From Collinsella sp. AF08-23 (lineage in GTDB: Bacteria > Actinomycetota > Coriobacteriia > Coriobacteriales > Coriobacteriaceae): DNA of 64,000 nucleotides. Positions within the stretch are counted from its first letter, which is position 1. Every line of letters begins with the position of its first letter. A program made the position numbers and the translations under genes. Where the stretch lies: NCBI RefSeq assembly GCF_003479805.1, contig NZ_QUHV01000007.1, positions 54,961 to 118,960 of the forward strand. Direction: 5' to 3'. Positions 44,288 to 53,010 of this stretch are shown here, piece by piece. The notes under the pieces are model-generated. The model was not told where the DNA came from. It saw only the letters and a program-made list of their open reading frames with translations, and did not search any database.

Positions 44288-45190
44288 ATGTTCGAAAGCA
44301 CTTCAGAGCTCCGTTTTGCCGTCCTGATCGACGCCGACAACGTGAGCGAAAAATATATCAAGGTCATCCTCGACGAGATCTCGAACGCCGGCGTCGCTAC
44401 GTACAAGCGTATCTACGGTGACTGGACGAGCCCGCGTCTGGCGAGTTGGAAGAGTTGTCTACTCGACCATTCGATTATCCCGATGCAGCAATACAGCTAC
44501 ACGTATGGCAAGAATGCCACGGACTCGGCGATGATCATCGATGCCATGGACATCCTGTATTCGGGTACGGTCGACGGATTCGCCATCGTCAGCTCTGATT
44601 CCGACTTCACGCGTCTCGTGGCGCGCTTGCGCGAGAGCGGTATGGTGGTGATCGGCATGGGCGAGCAAAAGACTCCCAAGCCGTTCATCTCCGCTTGCAA
44701 CCAGTTCAAGTATCTCGACCTGCTGTACGCTCGACAGCAGCTGGAAGAGGCCGATGATGCCGGTGATTCCCGCGAGGACGATGTTTCGGCCCCTGTCGGC
44801 AAGCCCGCGCCTCGCCGACGGCGCCGCCGCCCCGGCGATGCCGGCGGGTCCGCATCTGAACCGAGCAACTGCGCATGTGATGAGGCGGAGGACGAGATCG
44901 AGGGAGAGGTCGCTTTCGGCGAGATGAGCCGAGCGGACAAGCGCCGCCATCTTCGGGCGATCCGTTGCGCCATTAACGCCGTCATCGATTCCTTCGGCGA
45001 TGAGGACGGTTGGATTTCCTTGGGGCTGCTCGGCGACCAGCTCGGAAAGCGCCTTCCCGATTTCGACGTTCGCAACTATGGATATAAACGGCTCCGCCCG
45101 TTCCTCAAGTCGCTCGGTGTCTACGAGTTCGACGAGCCCGCGGGCGAGCAGGGCAAGCGCCAGATCAACCTCCGTCAACGAGATCTCTAG
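44288..45190 (+). CDS. NYN-domain ribonuclease-like protein with OST-HTH (LOTUS) domain
   Basis: A 300-residue protein. Residues about 8-165 are a NYN (LabA/DUF88, PIN-like) nuclease domain: VLIDADNVS holds the first acidic residues, with NATDSAMIIDAMD and SSDSDFTRLVARLRESG giving the others. A charged linker (170-225) with poly-Arg follows. Residues about 225-290 match an OST-HTH/LOTUS fold (WISLGLLGDQLGKRLPDFDVRNYGYKRLRPFLKSLG), known in RNA- and G-quadruplex-binding proteins. It probably processes RNA; the target is unknown. The start at 44288 has AAGGGATG upstream. Confidence 0.85.
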   Translation: MFESTSELRFAVLIDADNVSEKYIKVILDEISNAGVATYKRIYGDWTSPRLASWKSCLLDHSIIPMQQYSYTYGKNATDSAMIIDAMDILYSGTVDGFAIVSSDSDFTRLVARLRESGMVVIGMGEQKTPKPFISACNQFKYLDLLYARQQLEEADDAGDSREDDVSAPVGKPAPRRRRRRPGDAGGSASEPSNCACDEAEDEIEGEVAFGEMSRADKRRHLRAIRCAINAVIDSFGDEDGWISLGLLGDQLGKRLPDFDVRNYGYKRLRPFLKSLGVYEFDEPAGEQGKRQINLRQRDL

Positions 45191-45281
45191 AGCGCCTTGT
45201 ACACGGGACGCGTTGTAGCCGTGTCTCGGTGCGTACGCTACGGGGCGTGCGGATAATCGCGTGGAGGACTTGAGGTTTTCC

Positions 45282-45310
45282 TTGGTATAGCACTGCTTCT
45301 TGTGTATACT
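45282..45310 (+). promoter_or_regulatory. rplS promoter
   Basis: TTGGTA (45282-45287) and TATACT (45305-45310) with 17-base spacing, 70 bases before the rplS start. Confidence 0.75.
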
Positions 45311-45332
45311 TGCTGCTGTTTGTTCAACCTAT

Positions 45333-45355
45333 GTGCCGGCGTACGCGTGCGGCAC
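45333..45355 (+). promoter_or_regulatory. rplS leader hairpin
   Basis: GTGCCG (45333-45338) pairs with CGGCAC (45350-45355) in the 5' untranslated region. It may be an L19 autoregulatory leader, as known in other phyla, but no match to a known class is claimed. Confidence 0.35.
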
Positions 45356-45379
45356 CTCTAGAAGAGTAAGGAATCTGTC

Positions 45380-45721
45380 ATGGATTACATCCGCGCAATC
45401 GAGCGTCAGCAGATCCGCGAGGACATGCCTCGCATCCTGGTCGGCGACAACGTCAAGGTCCACTACCGTATCAAGGAAGGCGACCGCGAGCGTGTCCAGG
45501 TCTTCCAGGGCGATGTCATTCGCCTGCAGGGTGCCGGTTCCCGTGAGACCTTCACCGTTCGTAAGATCTCCTACGGCGTGGGCGTTGAGCGTACCTTCCC
45601 GGTTCATTCCCCGAAGATCGCCAAGCTCGAGGTTGTTCGCCACGGTAAGGTCCGTCGCGCCAAGCTGTACTACCTGCGCGACAAGGTGGGCAAGGCTGCC
45701 CGCATTCCCGAGAAGCGCTAA
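45380..45721 (+). CDS. rplS: Ribosomal protein L19
   Basis: A 113-residue large-subunit protein at the 30S-50S interface. It shows the family segments [28 protein letters not shown] ([14 protein letters not shown]), [17 protein letters not shown] and [10 protein letters not shown]. It is monocistronic with its own promoter and a strong terminator; rimM and trmD, common upstream neighbours, are absent here. Confidence 0.97.
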   Translation: MDYIRAIERQQIREDMPRILVGDNVKVHYRIKEGDRERVQVFQGDVIRLQGAGSRETFTVRKISYGVGVERTFPVHSPKIAKLEVVRHGKVRRAKLYYLRDKVGKAARIPEKR

Positions 45722-45751
45722 GCACGGTTTTAGGGTTTACAGATCCGTACG

Positions 45752-45785
45752 GAAAGCGGGCCGCTCATTTGGGCGGCCCGCTTTC
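45752..45785 (+). terminator. Terminator of rplS
   Basis: A perfect 12 bp stem (GAAAGCGGGCCG at 45752-45763, complement at 45774-45785) with a 10-base loop. The 3' arm ends in TTTC. Confidence 0.85.
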
Positions 45786-45837
45786 ATAGAGAGGGTCGTG
45801 CGCCGCGCGGCGCATTGATTCTTATAAGGGGGATATC

Positions 45838-46626
45838 GTGGCGAATATGACGAGTTCGGCCTCTGCCGCCCAAGTTGCGGCAGAACTTGCGAGCGCATCG
45901 TTCGAGGAAATCGAGGCCCTTGTCGAAAGGTATGCCGAAGATCCCCGCCTCCAAGTCCAGAAGGCATGCGAGCGCGCGCGGCGCCGATTGGACAAGGAAC
46001 GCACCGAGCGCGACCGCGTGGATGCCATGTACGCAACCATGCGCGAGCTTGGTGGTCCCGGCGTCGTTGTCGGCGTCGATGAGGTCGGCAGGGGTTCGGT
46101 CGCCGGACCACTGACCGTGTGTGCCGTGTGCCTGCCCGATGAGCCGCGCATCTGGGGTATCAACGATTCGAAGCAGCTCACTCCTGCCAAGCGTGAGATC
46201 CTTGCCGTCCAGATAGCAGAATGTGCGCGGGCGATCGGCATCTGCCATATCCCTCCCGTGCGTATCGATGAGATCGGCATGGCCCGTGCGCTGCGTGAGG
46301 CGGTGGCAGGCGCGGTTGCCGATACCGGGTTAGAGCCCGATTGCGTCCTCATGGACGGCAATCCTCTCGGTGCCGTCAAACATGAGTGCGATGTCGTAAA
46401 GGGTGATGCCACGGTGGCTTGTATTGCGGCGGCCTCGATTGTCGCAAAGGTCACGCGTGATGAGATGATGGTCGAATATGACGCCGAATACCCTGATTAT
46501 CACTTTGCACAATCAAAGGGCTATGCCTCTGCAGAGCACATACAAGCAATCAAGGAATACGGTCTTTGCCCCATACATCGCGTGAGTTTTTGCGGAAACT
46601 TTTTGGAGACTGCACGACTTTTCTAG
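45838..46626 (+). CDS. rnhB: Ribonuclease HII
   Basis: Cuts RNA in RNA-DNA hybrids, including single ribonucleotides. Acidic catalytic residues are in VVGVDEVGRGSVAGP and in VLMDGN; IAAASIVAKVTRD and YPDYHFAQSKGY follow. It has 262 residues, with an extra N-terminal helical segment of about 75 residues before the catalytic domain, as in Bacillus RnhB. The start is GTG at 45838 after AAGGGGG. It begins 53 bases after the rplS terminator. Confidence 0.95.
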   Translation: MANMTSSASAAQVAAELASASFEEIEALVERYAEDPRLQVQKACERARRRLDKERTERDRVDAMYATMRELGGPGVVVGVDEVGRGSVAGPLTVCAVCLPDEPRIWGINDSKQLTPAKREILAVQIAECARAIGICHIPPVRIDEIGMARALREAVAGAVADTGLEPDCVLMDGNPLGAVKHECDVVKGDATVACIAAASIVAKVTRDEMMVEYDAEYPDYHFAQSKGYASAEHIQAIKEYGLCPIHRVSFCGNFLETARLF

Positions 46627-46789
46627 CTCCTCGATGATCCTTGCGCCTTACAGGTAAGGCCTCTTCCTTCACGTCGCCTGGCTGTGTCAGGTGCTGCCAG
46701 ATTCCGCGTATGCTTTTGCGGGGCGTTTTTGAGACGGCTATGGGATAGCAGGTCCGATACTTCCCTCACCGGATGTGAAGGGAGTGCAT

Positions 46790-47263
46790 ATGGGCGCGAA
46801 CAAGAATAGAGAGCGGGCGCAGGCGATCCTGAGGCGTGCCATTGACGAAGGGGAGTGCGTCTTCGATGGTCAGTACCTAAGCGGGATGTCGAACAAGCTC
46901 ATCGGAACACTGGGGGAGGAGCTCGCGGCGTGTTATCTCGAGGGCCGGGGATACGAGATTGTCGAACGCAATTACCGCTGCCCAGAAGGTGAGGCTGACA
47001 TAATCGCCCACGATTGCGACTCCGAAGAAGTCGTCCTCGTGGAGGTCAAGACACGGCGCAGCACTGCGGTCGATTCATATCCCGAAGAAGCCGTGACACC
47101 GTCCAAGATCAAGCGCTATCGCCGCATCGCCTATCAATTCATCGCCGAACACTTCCCGTGCCAGTCGGTCCGTTTCGACGTTATCGCGGTCACGCTCGCC
47201 TCGAAGGGCGCATGTGAGATCCGCCACCTGTATGGCGTGTTCGACTGGGAGGCGGACCAATGA
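46790..47263 (+). CDS. YraN-family (UPF0102) endonuclease-like protein
   Basis: A 157-residue protein with the restriction-endonuclease-like fold of UPF0102. Visible: GTLGEELAACYLEGRGYEIVERNYRCPEGEADIIA and VLVEVKTR, which provide the E...D-ExK pattern. An N-terminal extension of about 35 residues precedes the fold. The ATG at 46790 has AAGGGAG five bases upstream; a GTG at 46775 is a weaker choice. It overlaps comM by four bases. The rnhB-yraN-comM-dprA order is common. Confidence 0.9.
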   Translation: MGANKNRERAQAILRRAIDEGECVFDGQYLSGMSNKLIGTLGEELAACYLEGRGYEIVERNYRCPEGEADIIAHDCDSEEVVLVEVKTRRSTAVDSYPEEAVTPSKIKRYRRIAYQFIAEHFPCQSVRFDVIAVTLASKGACEIRHLYGVFDWEADQ

Positions 47264-48789
47264 GCGCAACGCCTCAAACATTTGCCGTTCATGCGGCTTG
47301 TATACGAGGGGTGGAGGCGTTTGAGGTTACCGTTGAGATCTCGTCGTCGGGAACCATTCCGGGTATGACCATAGTCGGCATGGCGGATGCCGCCGTCATG
47401 GACGCGCGCAGCCGAATCCGATGCGCGTTGCGTTCGAGTGGTTTCATGGTTCCGCGGTGCACGCTTACGGTGAGCCTTGCGCCCGGGGATGTCCGTAAGA
47501 CCGGATCGGGGCTCGATTTGCCTATCGCCGTGGCGATTCTTGCCCTCTCGGGCCAAATCCCCCTGGAGGGTCTCGATGATTGCCTCTTCGTTGGGGAGCT
47601 CGCCCTCGATGGGACCGTCTGCTCCGTCAAGGGCGAGGTGGCCTATCAGTTGCTCGCACGTGATCTCGGTGTTTCCTTTGTTGGGGGATTTAACTCCGAG
47701 CATGTGCCCATCGGCGAGGTGCAAGCAAGTTATCTGGAGCGTCTCAGTTGCCTGAGCGTCGGTATCGGTCGAGGTAAAAAGCCGTTTTGCGTCAATCCGT
47801 CCCATCGTGCTGTTCATGGGTCAGCGCTTGATTACGGCGATGTCGTGGGTCAGGAAATCGCGAAGCGGGGATTGGCGATTGCGGCAACGGGAGGCCTGGG
47901 CCTGATGATGATCGGGGCCCCGGGATCCGGCAAGACCATGCTCGCCAAGCGTATGACGGGCATCCTTCCTCCCATAGATGAGATTGAGCTTCAAGAGGCG
48001 CTCTGTATCCATTCGGTCGTTGGCGAGCGCACCGAGTCCTTGTTGAGGGGCTCGCGACCGTACCGAAACCCACATCACAGTATTTCCTCGGCAGGACTCA
48101 TAGGCGGCGGGCGTCCGGTCCGTCCCGGTGAGATCAGCTTGGCGCATGGTGGCGTGCTCTACCTGGACGAACTCGGCGAGTTTTCATCGAATACCCTCCA
48201 AATGCTACGACAACCGATGGAAGACGGCGCCGTTCGAATCGTCCGTGTCGATGGAGCCTACACGTTTCCGGCGCGATTCCAACTCATCGCTGCGAGCAAC
48301 CCCTGTCCCTGCGGGTACTTGGGGGACCGTGATGTTCCGTGCCGGTGCTCCGACGCCGCAATCGAACGGTATCGAGCAAAGCTTGGCGGTCCGTTGGCCG
48401 ATCGTATCGATATCATCCTTCACGTAGCACGCCCGGATCCTGACCTCGTCATCGAAGGAGCCGAGGGACTGACGACGGACGTGCTGCGCGATCAGGTCGA
48501 AAAGGGCAGGGCGTTTTGCGCATGGCGCGAATCGCGAATTGCAGATACGGACGAATGCGGCTGCAGCGCTTCGCTCGATGCCGAGGTTCGTTCCTTCGGT
48601 CTGGACGCTGCGGGACGCGAAACGCTCCTTGAATTCTCGAAGCGTTCGCATTTGACGGGCAGGGGCGTCGTCGGTCTCTGCCGTATTTCGCGCACTATCG
48701 CCGATATGGCGGAGTCTGAATTCATCCAGGCGGCACATGTATTGGAGGCAGCGCAGTATCAAGGGAGGTATGGAGATGGGGGCGTGTAG
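47260..48789 (+). CDS. comM: YifB/ComM-type Mg-chelatase-like AAA ATPase
   Basis: Helicase-like AAA+ protein that promotes branch migration during natural transformation (known for Haemophilus/Vibrio ComM). It has an N-terminal Lon-like domain (about 1-170, SGLDLPIAVAILALSG), Walker A GAPGSGKT (about 223-230), the Mg-chelatase insert (RPYRNPHHSISSAGLIGGG), GGVLYLDELGEF (Walker B) and a CPCGYLGDRDVPCRCS zinc-like cysteine group. The 509-residue length is normal. It overlaps yraN at its start and dprA at its end. Confidence 0.93.
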   Translation: MSATPQTFAVHAACIRGVEAFEVTVEISSSGTIPGMTIVGMADAAVMDARSRIRCALRSSGFMVPRCTLTVSLAPGDVRKTGSGLDLPIAVAILALSGQIPLEGLDDCLFVGELALDGTVCSVKGEVAYQLLARDLGVSFVGGFNSEHVPIGEVQASYLERLSCLSVGIGRGKKPFCVNPSHRAVHGSALDYGDVVGQEIAKRGLAIAATGGLGLMMIGAPGSGKTMLAKRMTGILPPIDEIELQEALCIHSVVGERTESLLRGSRPYRNPHHSISSAGLIGGGRPVRPGEISLAHGGVLYLDELGEFSSNTLQMLRQPMEDGAVRIVRVDGAYTFPARFQLIAASNPCPCGYLGDRDVPCRCSDAAIERYRAKLGGPLADRIDIILHVARPDPDLVIEGAEGLTTDVLRDQVEKGRAFCAWRESRIADTDECGCSASLDAEVRSFGLDAAGRETLLEFSKRSHLTGRGVVGLCRISRTIADMAESEFIQAAHVLEAAQYQGRYGDGGV

Positions 48790-49702
48790 GGACGGATTCG
48801 AGATTCGTCGGGGAGACTCAGGCTATCCTCGATGTGTGGCCGAGCTTCCCCAGGTGCCTCCCGTGCTGTACGTACGGGGTGATGCCACGGTGCTTGATCT
48901 TCCCTCGTTGTCCATCGTCGGCTCTCGCCGTGCATCGCCTTACGGTTCGGCTATCTGCGAACTTGCGGCGGGAATCGCCGTCGAGTCGGGCATACCCGTC
49001 GTATCGGGCGGTGCGCGCGGATGCGACCAGGTCGCTGGGTGGGCTACGCTCAATGCTGGCGGCAGGCACATCGTGGTACTGGGGACGGGGGCCGATGTCG
49101 TCTACCCCTCCACGGCGAAAGCCCTCGTTGACCGGGTCATCGAAACCGGTGGTTGCGTGATTTCCATAGAGCCCTGGGGAACGCCCCCACAGAGATGGGC
49201 GTTTCCCAAGCGAAACCGCGTCATAGCGGCGCTCTCATCCGCGACGTTCGTCGCGGAGGCGGGGCTGCCGTCGGGAACCTTTTCGACGGCGGAGGCGGCC
49301 AATGAGTTGGGCAGAGAGGTCCTCGCCGCCCCAGGTTCGATCTTTTCCCCCGAGTCACGTGGCTCTAATTACCTGATCGCGAATGGAGCATGTTGTATCG
49401 CCGACGAGGAGGCGCTTGAGGTCGCGATTTCCCGGATTTATGGAACGCTTCGCTTTTGCAGGAAGGATGCTCGTGGGTATGGGGGCCTTAAGGGGAACGA
49501 GCAGCGTGCACTCGATATGATAGTTGCAAGCCCGCTACGCGTAGATGAGCTTGCGTCCCATCTCGACATCGATGGGGTGACGTGCTTGACCTTGGTGAGC
49601 TCTCTCGAGATTCAAGGCTTGGCCGTGCGGCTTCCGGATGGGAGGATCTCACCGAGCAAGTCCGCCCTTCACGCCTTGACGCGCTTAGGGCACAATGGAT
49701 GA
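48776..49702 (+). CDS. dprA: DNA-processing protein DprA
   Basis: Binds incoming single-stranded DNA and loads RecA during transformation. The Rossmann core shows IVGSRRASPYG, VVSGGARGCDQVAGWATLNAGG and FPKRNRVIAALS; a C-terminal winged-helix (about 240-308) follows. It has 308 residues. The start at 48776 is chosen because AGGGAGG lies seven bases upstream; the ATG at 48770 is too close to it. It overlaps the comM end by 14 bases. With comM it suggests DNA uptake ability, though no pilus genes are in view. Confidence 0.93.
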   Translation: MGACRDGFEIRRGDSGYPRCVAELPQVPPVLYVRGDATVLDLPSLSIVGSRRASPYGSAICELAAGIAVESGIPVVSGGARGCDQVAGWATLNAGGRHIVVLGTGADVVYPSTAKALVDRVIETGGCVISIEPWGTPPQRWAFPKRNRVIAALSSATFVAEAGLPSGTFSTAEAANELGREVLAAPGSIFSPESRGSNYLIANGACCIADEEALEVAISRIYGTLRFCRKDARGYGGLKGNEQRALDMIVASPLRVDELASHLDIDGVTCLTLVSSLEIQGLAVRLPDGRISPSKSALHALTRLGHNG

Positions 49703-49729
49703 ATTGACGCTAACGCAAAGGAGCCCTAT

Positions 49730-51064
49730 ATGACATACGAGCGCGTGACGGTGGTGGGTGGTGGCCTTGCCGGCTGCGAGTGCGCATGCCAACTCGCTGA
49801 CCGTGACATTCCCGTGGTATTGCATGAGATGCGCCCCTGCGTCTCCTCTCCGGCACATCGCACGGACGGCCTGGCTGAGCTTGTGTGCTCCAATTCGCTT
49901 AAGTCGACGCGTATCGACTCGGCAGCCGGCCTTCTTAAAGAGGAACTCCGTCGCATGGGGTCGGTGCTGTTGTCGTGCGCGGAACGCGCTTCCGTTCCCG
50001 CGGGTGGTGCCCTCGCTGTCGACCGTGATTTGTTTTCCGCCCTCGTCGCTCAGGAGATCGATTCGCGTCCCCTTATTCATGTGGTGCGCGGCGAGGTCAC
50101 TGAGATTCCCGAAGGACCCTGTGTGATTGCGGCGGGTCCGCTGTGCTCGCCAGCCCTCTCTGATCGCGTTCTTAATTTAGTCGGTGGTGATGCCCTTTCG
50201 TTTTTCGATGCAGCGGCGCCGATCGTCGACGCCAGCACGATCGACAGGTCCATCGTGTTCTCGCAATCCCGCTACGATGATCAGGCGGACGGGGATTACC
50301 TGAACGCCCCATTCACCAAGGATGAATACAATACGTTCATCGACGAGTTGGTAGGGGCGGAGCGCGTGGTGCTCAAGGATTTTGAGCGACGCGATCTTTT
50401 CCAAGCATGCCAGCCCGCCGAGGAAGTTGCCCGTACCGGCCACGACGCGATCAGGTACGGAGCCATGAAGCCCGTGGGGCTGACCGATCCCCGTACGGGT
50501 CGAAGGCCTTGGGCAGCCGTGCAGCTCCGGGCGGAAAACGCTGCATGCACGGCATACAATCTCGTCGGATTTCAGACCAACCTTACATTTGGCGAGCAGA
50601 AACGCGTTTTCCGCATGATTCCCGGCTTGGAGAACGCCGAGTTTTTCAGGTACGGCGTCATGCATCGGAATACGTTCGTCGACGCCCCCCACGTCCTCGA
50701 CGTCACCTTTGCGGTTCCTGGAACTCAGGTGCGTCTTGCTGGTCAGATAACCGGTACGGAAGGGTACACCGAGGCGATTGCGTCCGGTCTTCTCGCCGCT
50801 TTGAATACGTTTGCCGACATGGCGGCGCTGCCGTCCGTCTCTTTGCCGCGCACCGGTGCCTTTGGCTCGCTGGTGGCATATGCCACCAATCCGGAGACTG
50901 TCGATTATCAACCCATGCATGTCAACTTTGGCGTCGTGCCTCCCTTGGAGGACGGCAAGAGACGCAGCAAGCGCGATCGCTACGCCGCGTATTCCGCCCG
51001 TGCCTTGTCGGACCTCGAAGCGTTCCTCGTTTCCCGCGGTGATTTGTTTTCCGCACGAGGGTAG
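49730..51064 (+). CDS. trmFO: Methylenetetrahydrofolate-tRNA-(uracil-54 C5)-methyltransferase TrmFO
   Basis: Folate- and FAD-dependent enzyme making ribothymidine 54 in tRNA. It starts with the FAD loop VVGGGLAGCECACQLA, then HEMRPCVSSPAHRTD, LVCSNSLKS and, near the C-terminus, QITGTEGYTEAIASGLLAALN. It has 444 residues, usual length. It lies 27 bases after dprA; topA, often between dprA and trmFO, is absent. Confidence 0.96.
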   Translation: MTYERVTVVGGGLAGCECACQLADRDIPVVLHEMRPCVSSPAHRTDGLAELVCSNSLKSTRIDSAAGLLKEELRRMGSVLLSCAERASVPAGGALAVDRDLFSALVAQEIDSRPLIHVVRGEVTEIPEGPCVIAAGPLCSPALSDRVLNLVGGDALSFFDAAAPIVDASTIDRSIVFSQSRYDDQADGDYLNAPFTKDEYNTFIDELVGAERVVLKDFERRDLFQACQPAEEVARTGHDAIRYGAMKPVGLTDPRTGRRPWAAVQLRAENAACTAYNLVGFQTNLTFGEQKRVFRMIPGLENAEFFRYGVMHRNTFVDAPHVLDVTFAVPGTQVRLAGQITGTEGYTEAIASGLLAALNTFADMAALPSVSLPRTGAFGSLVAYATNPETVDYQPMHVNFGVVPPLEDGKRRSKRDRYAAYSARALSDLEAFLVSRGDLFSARG

Positions 51065-51111
51065 GTTTCGGTTCGCTGGAGTCCATTTTGGTTGCGGATG
51101 GGGGAGTGAGT

Positions 51112-52029
51112 GTGAGCGCGTCCGAGTGCGATTTGCTGGCGTACGTCGATGATTACATAGCTCATATCGCTCGGTATGAGGGTGCGTCGCCCGAGACGGT
51201 GCGTGCATACACCCAACACCTCGAAGCGTATGTGCGCTGGTGTGCGCGCAGTGGGGTGAACGGATTGTCGCCGAATCCACGAGACCTACGCTTGTACCTA
51301 TCGGACTTTGCCTCTGCGGGCTACGCCCCTCGCACCACGTCCGCCCACCTATCCGCTCTTCGGTCCTTCTTCACATGGCTTGTCGAGGAGGGCATCGTTA
51401 CGTCAGAGGTGGTTTCTGCGCTTTCGAGCCCCAAGCTCGACAAGCCACTTCCCCATACGCTTACCTTGGAGCAGCTCGAGCGTCTCATGAAGGCGCCTGA
51501 CCCCGCAACGCCTCGAGGGCTGCGTGATGCCGCCATGTTGGAGCTCTTCATCGCCACGGGGGCGCGTATCTCGGAGCTCGCATCGCTTGAGGTGTCCTCC
51601 ATCGACCTTGCGGCGATGTCCGTTCGCTTGTTCGGCAAGGGCTCTAAGGAGCGTATCGTGCCCCTGTACGATCGGGCGTGCCTTGCTTGCGCTCATTATC
51701 TTGATAACGGTAGAGGCGAGTTGCTCAGGGGTCATCCGCAGGCAAATACCGTCACTCGTTTTTTCATATCAAATCGCGGAAAACCCATGGATGCCGCAGC
51801 ACTCAGGTATCGCTTCAACGCGCTCAAGACCGCTTCTGGTGTGCCCGATGACATTACGCCCCATGCCATTCGTCATACATTCGCCACTGAGCTCTTACGC
51901 GGTGGTGCCGACCTTCGCAGCGTGCAAGAGCTTCTCGGGCATGTGAGTCTCTCGACGACTCAAATCTACACGCATTTGACGCCCGACCGACTCAAAACCG
52001 CCGTGCACAGCGCGCACCCCCGTGCATAG
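51112..52029 (+). CDS. xerC: Tyrosine recombinase XerC
   Basis: Site-specific recombinase resolving chromosome dimers at dif. The N-terminal SAM-like domain (about 8-95) precedes the catalytic domain. The active-site set is complete: Arg in ATGARISELA, Lys in GKGSKER, HAIRHTFAT (His-x-x-Arg), His in LLGHVSLSTT and the nucleophile Tyr in QIYTH. The 305-residue length is normal. GTG at 51112 is preferred because GGGGGAG lies five bases upstream; the longer TTG start at 51088 lacks it. Named XerC from its place after trmFO, as in Bacillus (codV); XerD is possible. Confidence 0.92.
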   Translation: MSASECDLLAYVDDYIAHIARYEGASPETVRAYTQHLEAYVRWCARSGVNGLSPNPRDLRLYLSDFASAGYAPRTTSAHLSALRSFFTWLVEEGIVTSEVVSALSSPKLDKPLPHTLTLEQLERLMKAPDPATPRGLRDAAMLELFIATGARISELASLEVSSIDLAAMSVRLFGKGSKERIVPLYDRACLACAHYLDNGRGELLRGHPQANTVTRFFISNRGKPMDAAALRYRFNALKTASGVPDDITPHAIRHTFATELLRGGADLRSVQELLGHVSLSTTQIYTHLTPDRLKTAVHSAHPRA

Positions 52030-52053
52030 TCCACGCGATTACTTTGTGAAGCC

Positions 52054-52082
52054 TTGGCAATGAGTGCTCCACCTGCTATTAT
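52054..52082 (+). promoter_or_regulatory. rpsB-tsf promoter
   Basis: TTGGCA (52054-52059) and TATTAT (52077-52082) with ideal 17-base spacing, 137 bases before the rpsB start, leaving a long leader. Confidence 0.75.
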
Positions 52083-52144
52083 TCATCAAGTTGCGAATTT
52101 GCAACGTTCCATCACACACGCACGGCTACGCGCCGGCCGCGGTG

Positions 52145-52171
52145 CCCGAGCTTTGGTAGCTCATGCTCGGG
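52145..52171 (+). promoter_or_regulatory. rpsB leader hairpins
   Basis: CCCGAGC (52145-52151) pairs with GCTCGGG (52165-52171); alternatively GAGC (52148-52151) pairs with GCTC (52159-52162). The two folds compete. S2 autoregulates its operon in E. coli through the leader, so a similar role is possible here. Confidence 0.45.
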
Positions 52172-52218
52172 TGGTCGACGCGGACGACACCGTGCGAAAG
52201 ACAAACCGGGAGGTAAAC

Positions 52219-52965
52219 ATGGCTACCAAGATCAACATCCGCACCCTGCTCGAGGCTGGCTGCCACTTTGGCCACCAGACCCGTCGTTGGAACCCCAAGA
52301 TGAAGCCGTTCATCTTCGGCGAGCGCAACAACATCTACATCCTCGACCTCAAGCAGACCATCGTCGAGGCCGATAAGGCGTACACCTTCCTCAAGGAGAC
52401 CGCGGCCAAGGGTGGTAAGGTCCTCTTCGTCGGCACCAAGAAGCAGGCCCAGGAGGCCGTGAAGTCCGCTGCCGAGCGCGCCAACATGCCTTACATCAAC
52501 CAGCGTTGGCTCGGCGGTATGCTCACCAACTTCGTGACCATCCGTTCCCGCATGAACCGCCTCGAGGAGCTCGAGGGCATGGTCGCCGATGGCTCCATGG
52601 CTCTGCGTGGCAAGAAGGAGCAGGCCGTCCTGGGCAAGGAGCTCGCCAAGCTGCAGGCCAACCTTGGTGGCGCCCGTGAGCTCAAGAGCACCCCTGCCGC
52701 GCTCTTCGTCATCGACACCAAGCGCGAGGAGAACGCCATTAAGGAGGCCAAGCGTCTTGGCATCCCCGTGGTCGCCCTCATCGACACCAACTCCGATCCC
52801 GACGTCGTCGATTACGGCATCCCCTGCAACGATGACGCCATCTCCGCGATCCAGCTCATGAGCGAGCTCTTCGCCGACGCCTGCCTCGCCGGTTCCGGCA
52901 AGGAGCAGATCTCCGAGGCCGAGATGGCCGCCGAGGCTCCTGCTACCGAGGCTGTCGCCGAGTAG
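52219..52965 (+). CDS. rpsB: Ribosomal protein S2
   Basis: A 248-residue small-subunit protein with the family segments LLEAGCHFGHQTRRWNPKMKPFIFGERN, FVGTKKQAQEAV and NQRWLGGMLTNF. It is followed by an Ala/Glu-rich tail (EAPATEAVAE). The ATG at 52219 has GGGAGG upstream. It forms an operon with tsf, and the codon use is strongly biased, as expected for high expression. Confidence 0.97.
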   Translation: MATKINIRTLLEAGCHFGHQTRRWNPKMKPFIFGERNNIYILDLKQTIVEADKAYTFLKETAAKGGKVLFVGTKKQAQEAVKSAAERANMPYINQRWLGGMLTNFVTIRSRMNRLEELEGMVADGSMALRGKKEQAVLGKELAKLQANLGGARELKSTPAALFVIDTKREENAIKEAKRLGIPVVALIDTNSDPDVVDYGIPCNDDAISAIQLMSELFADACLAGSGKEQISEAEMAAEAPATEAVAE

Positions 52966-53010
52966 CACCCACCTCATCTCATTCGTCAATTCCCTTTGAA
53001 AGGAATGAAC

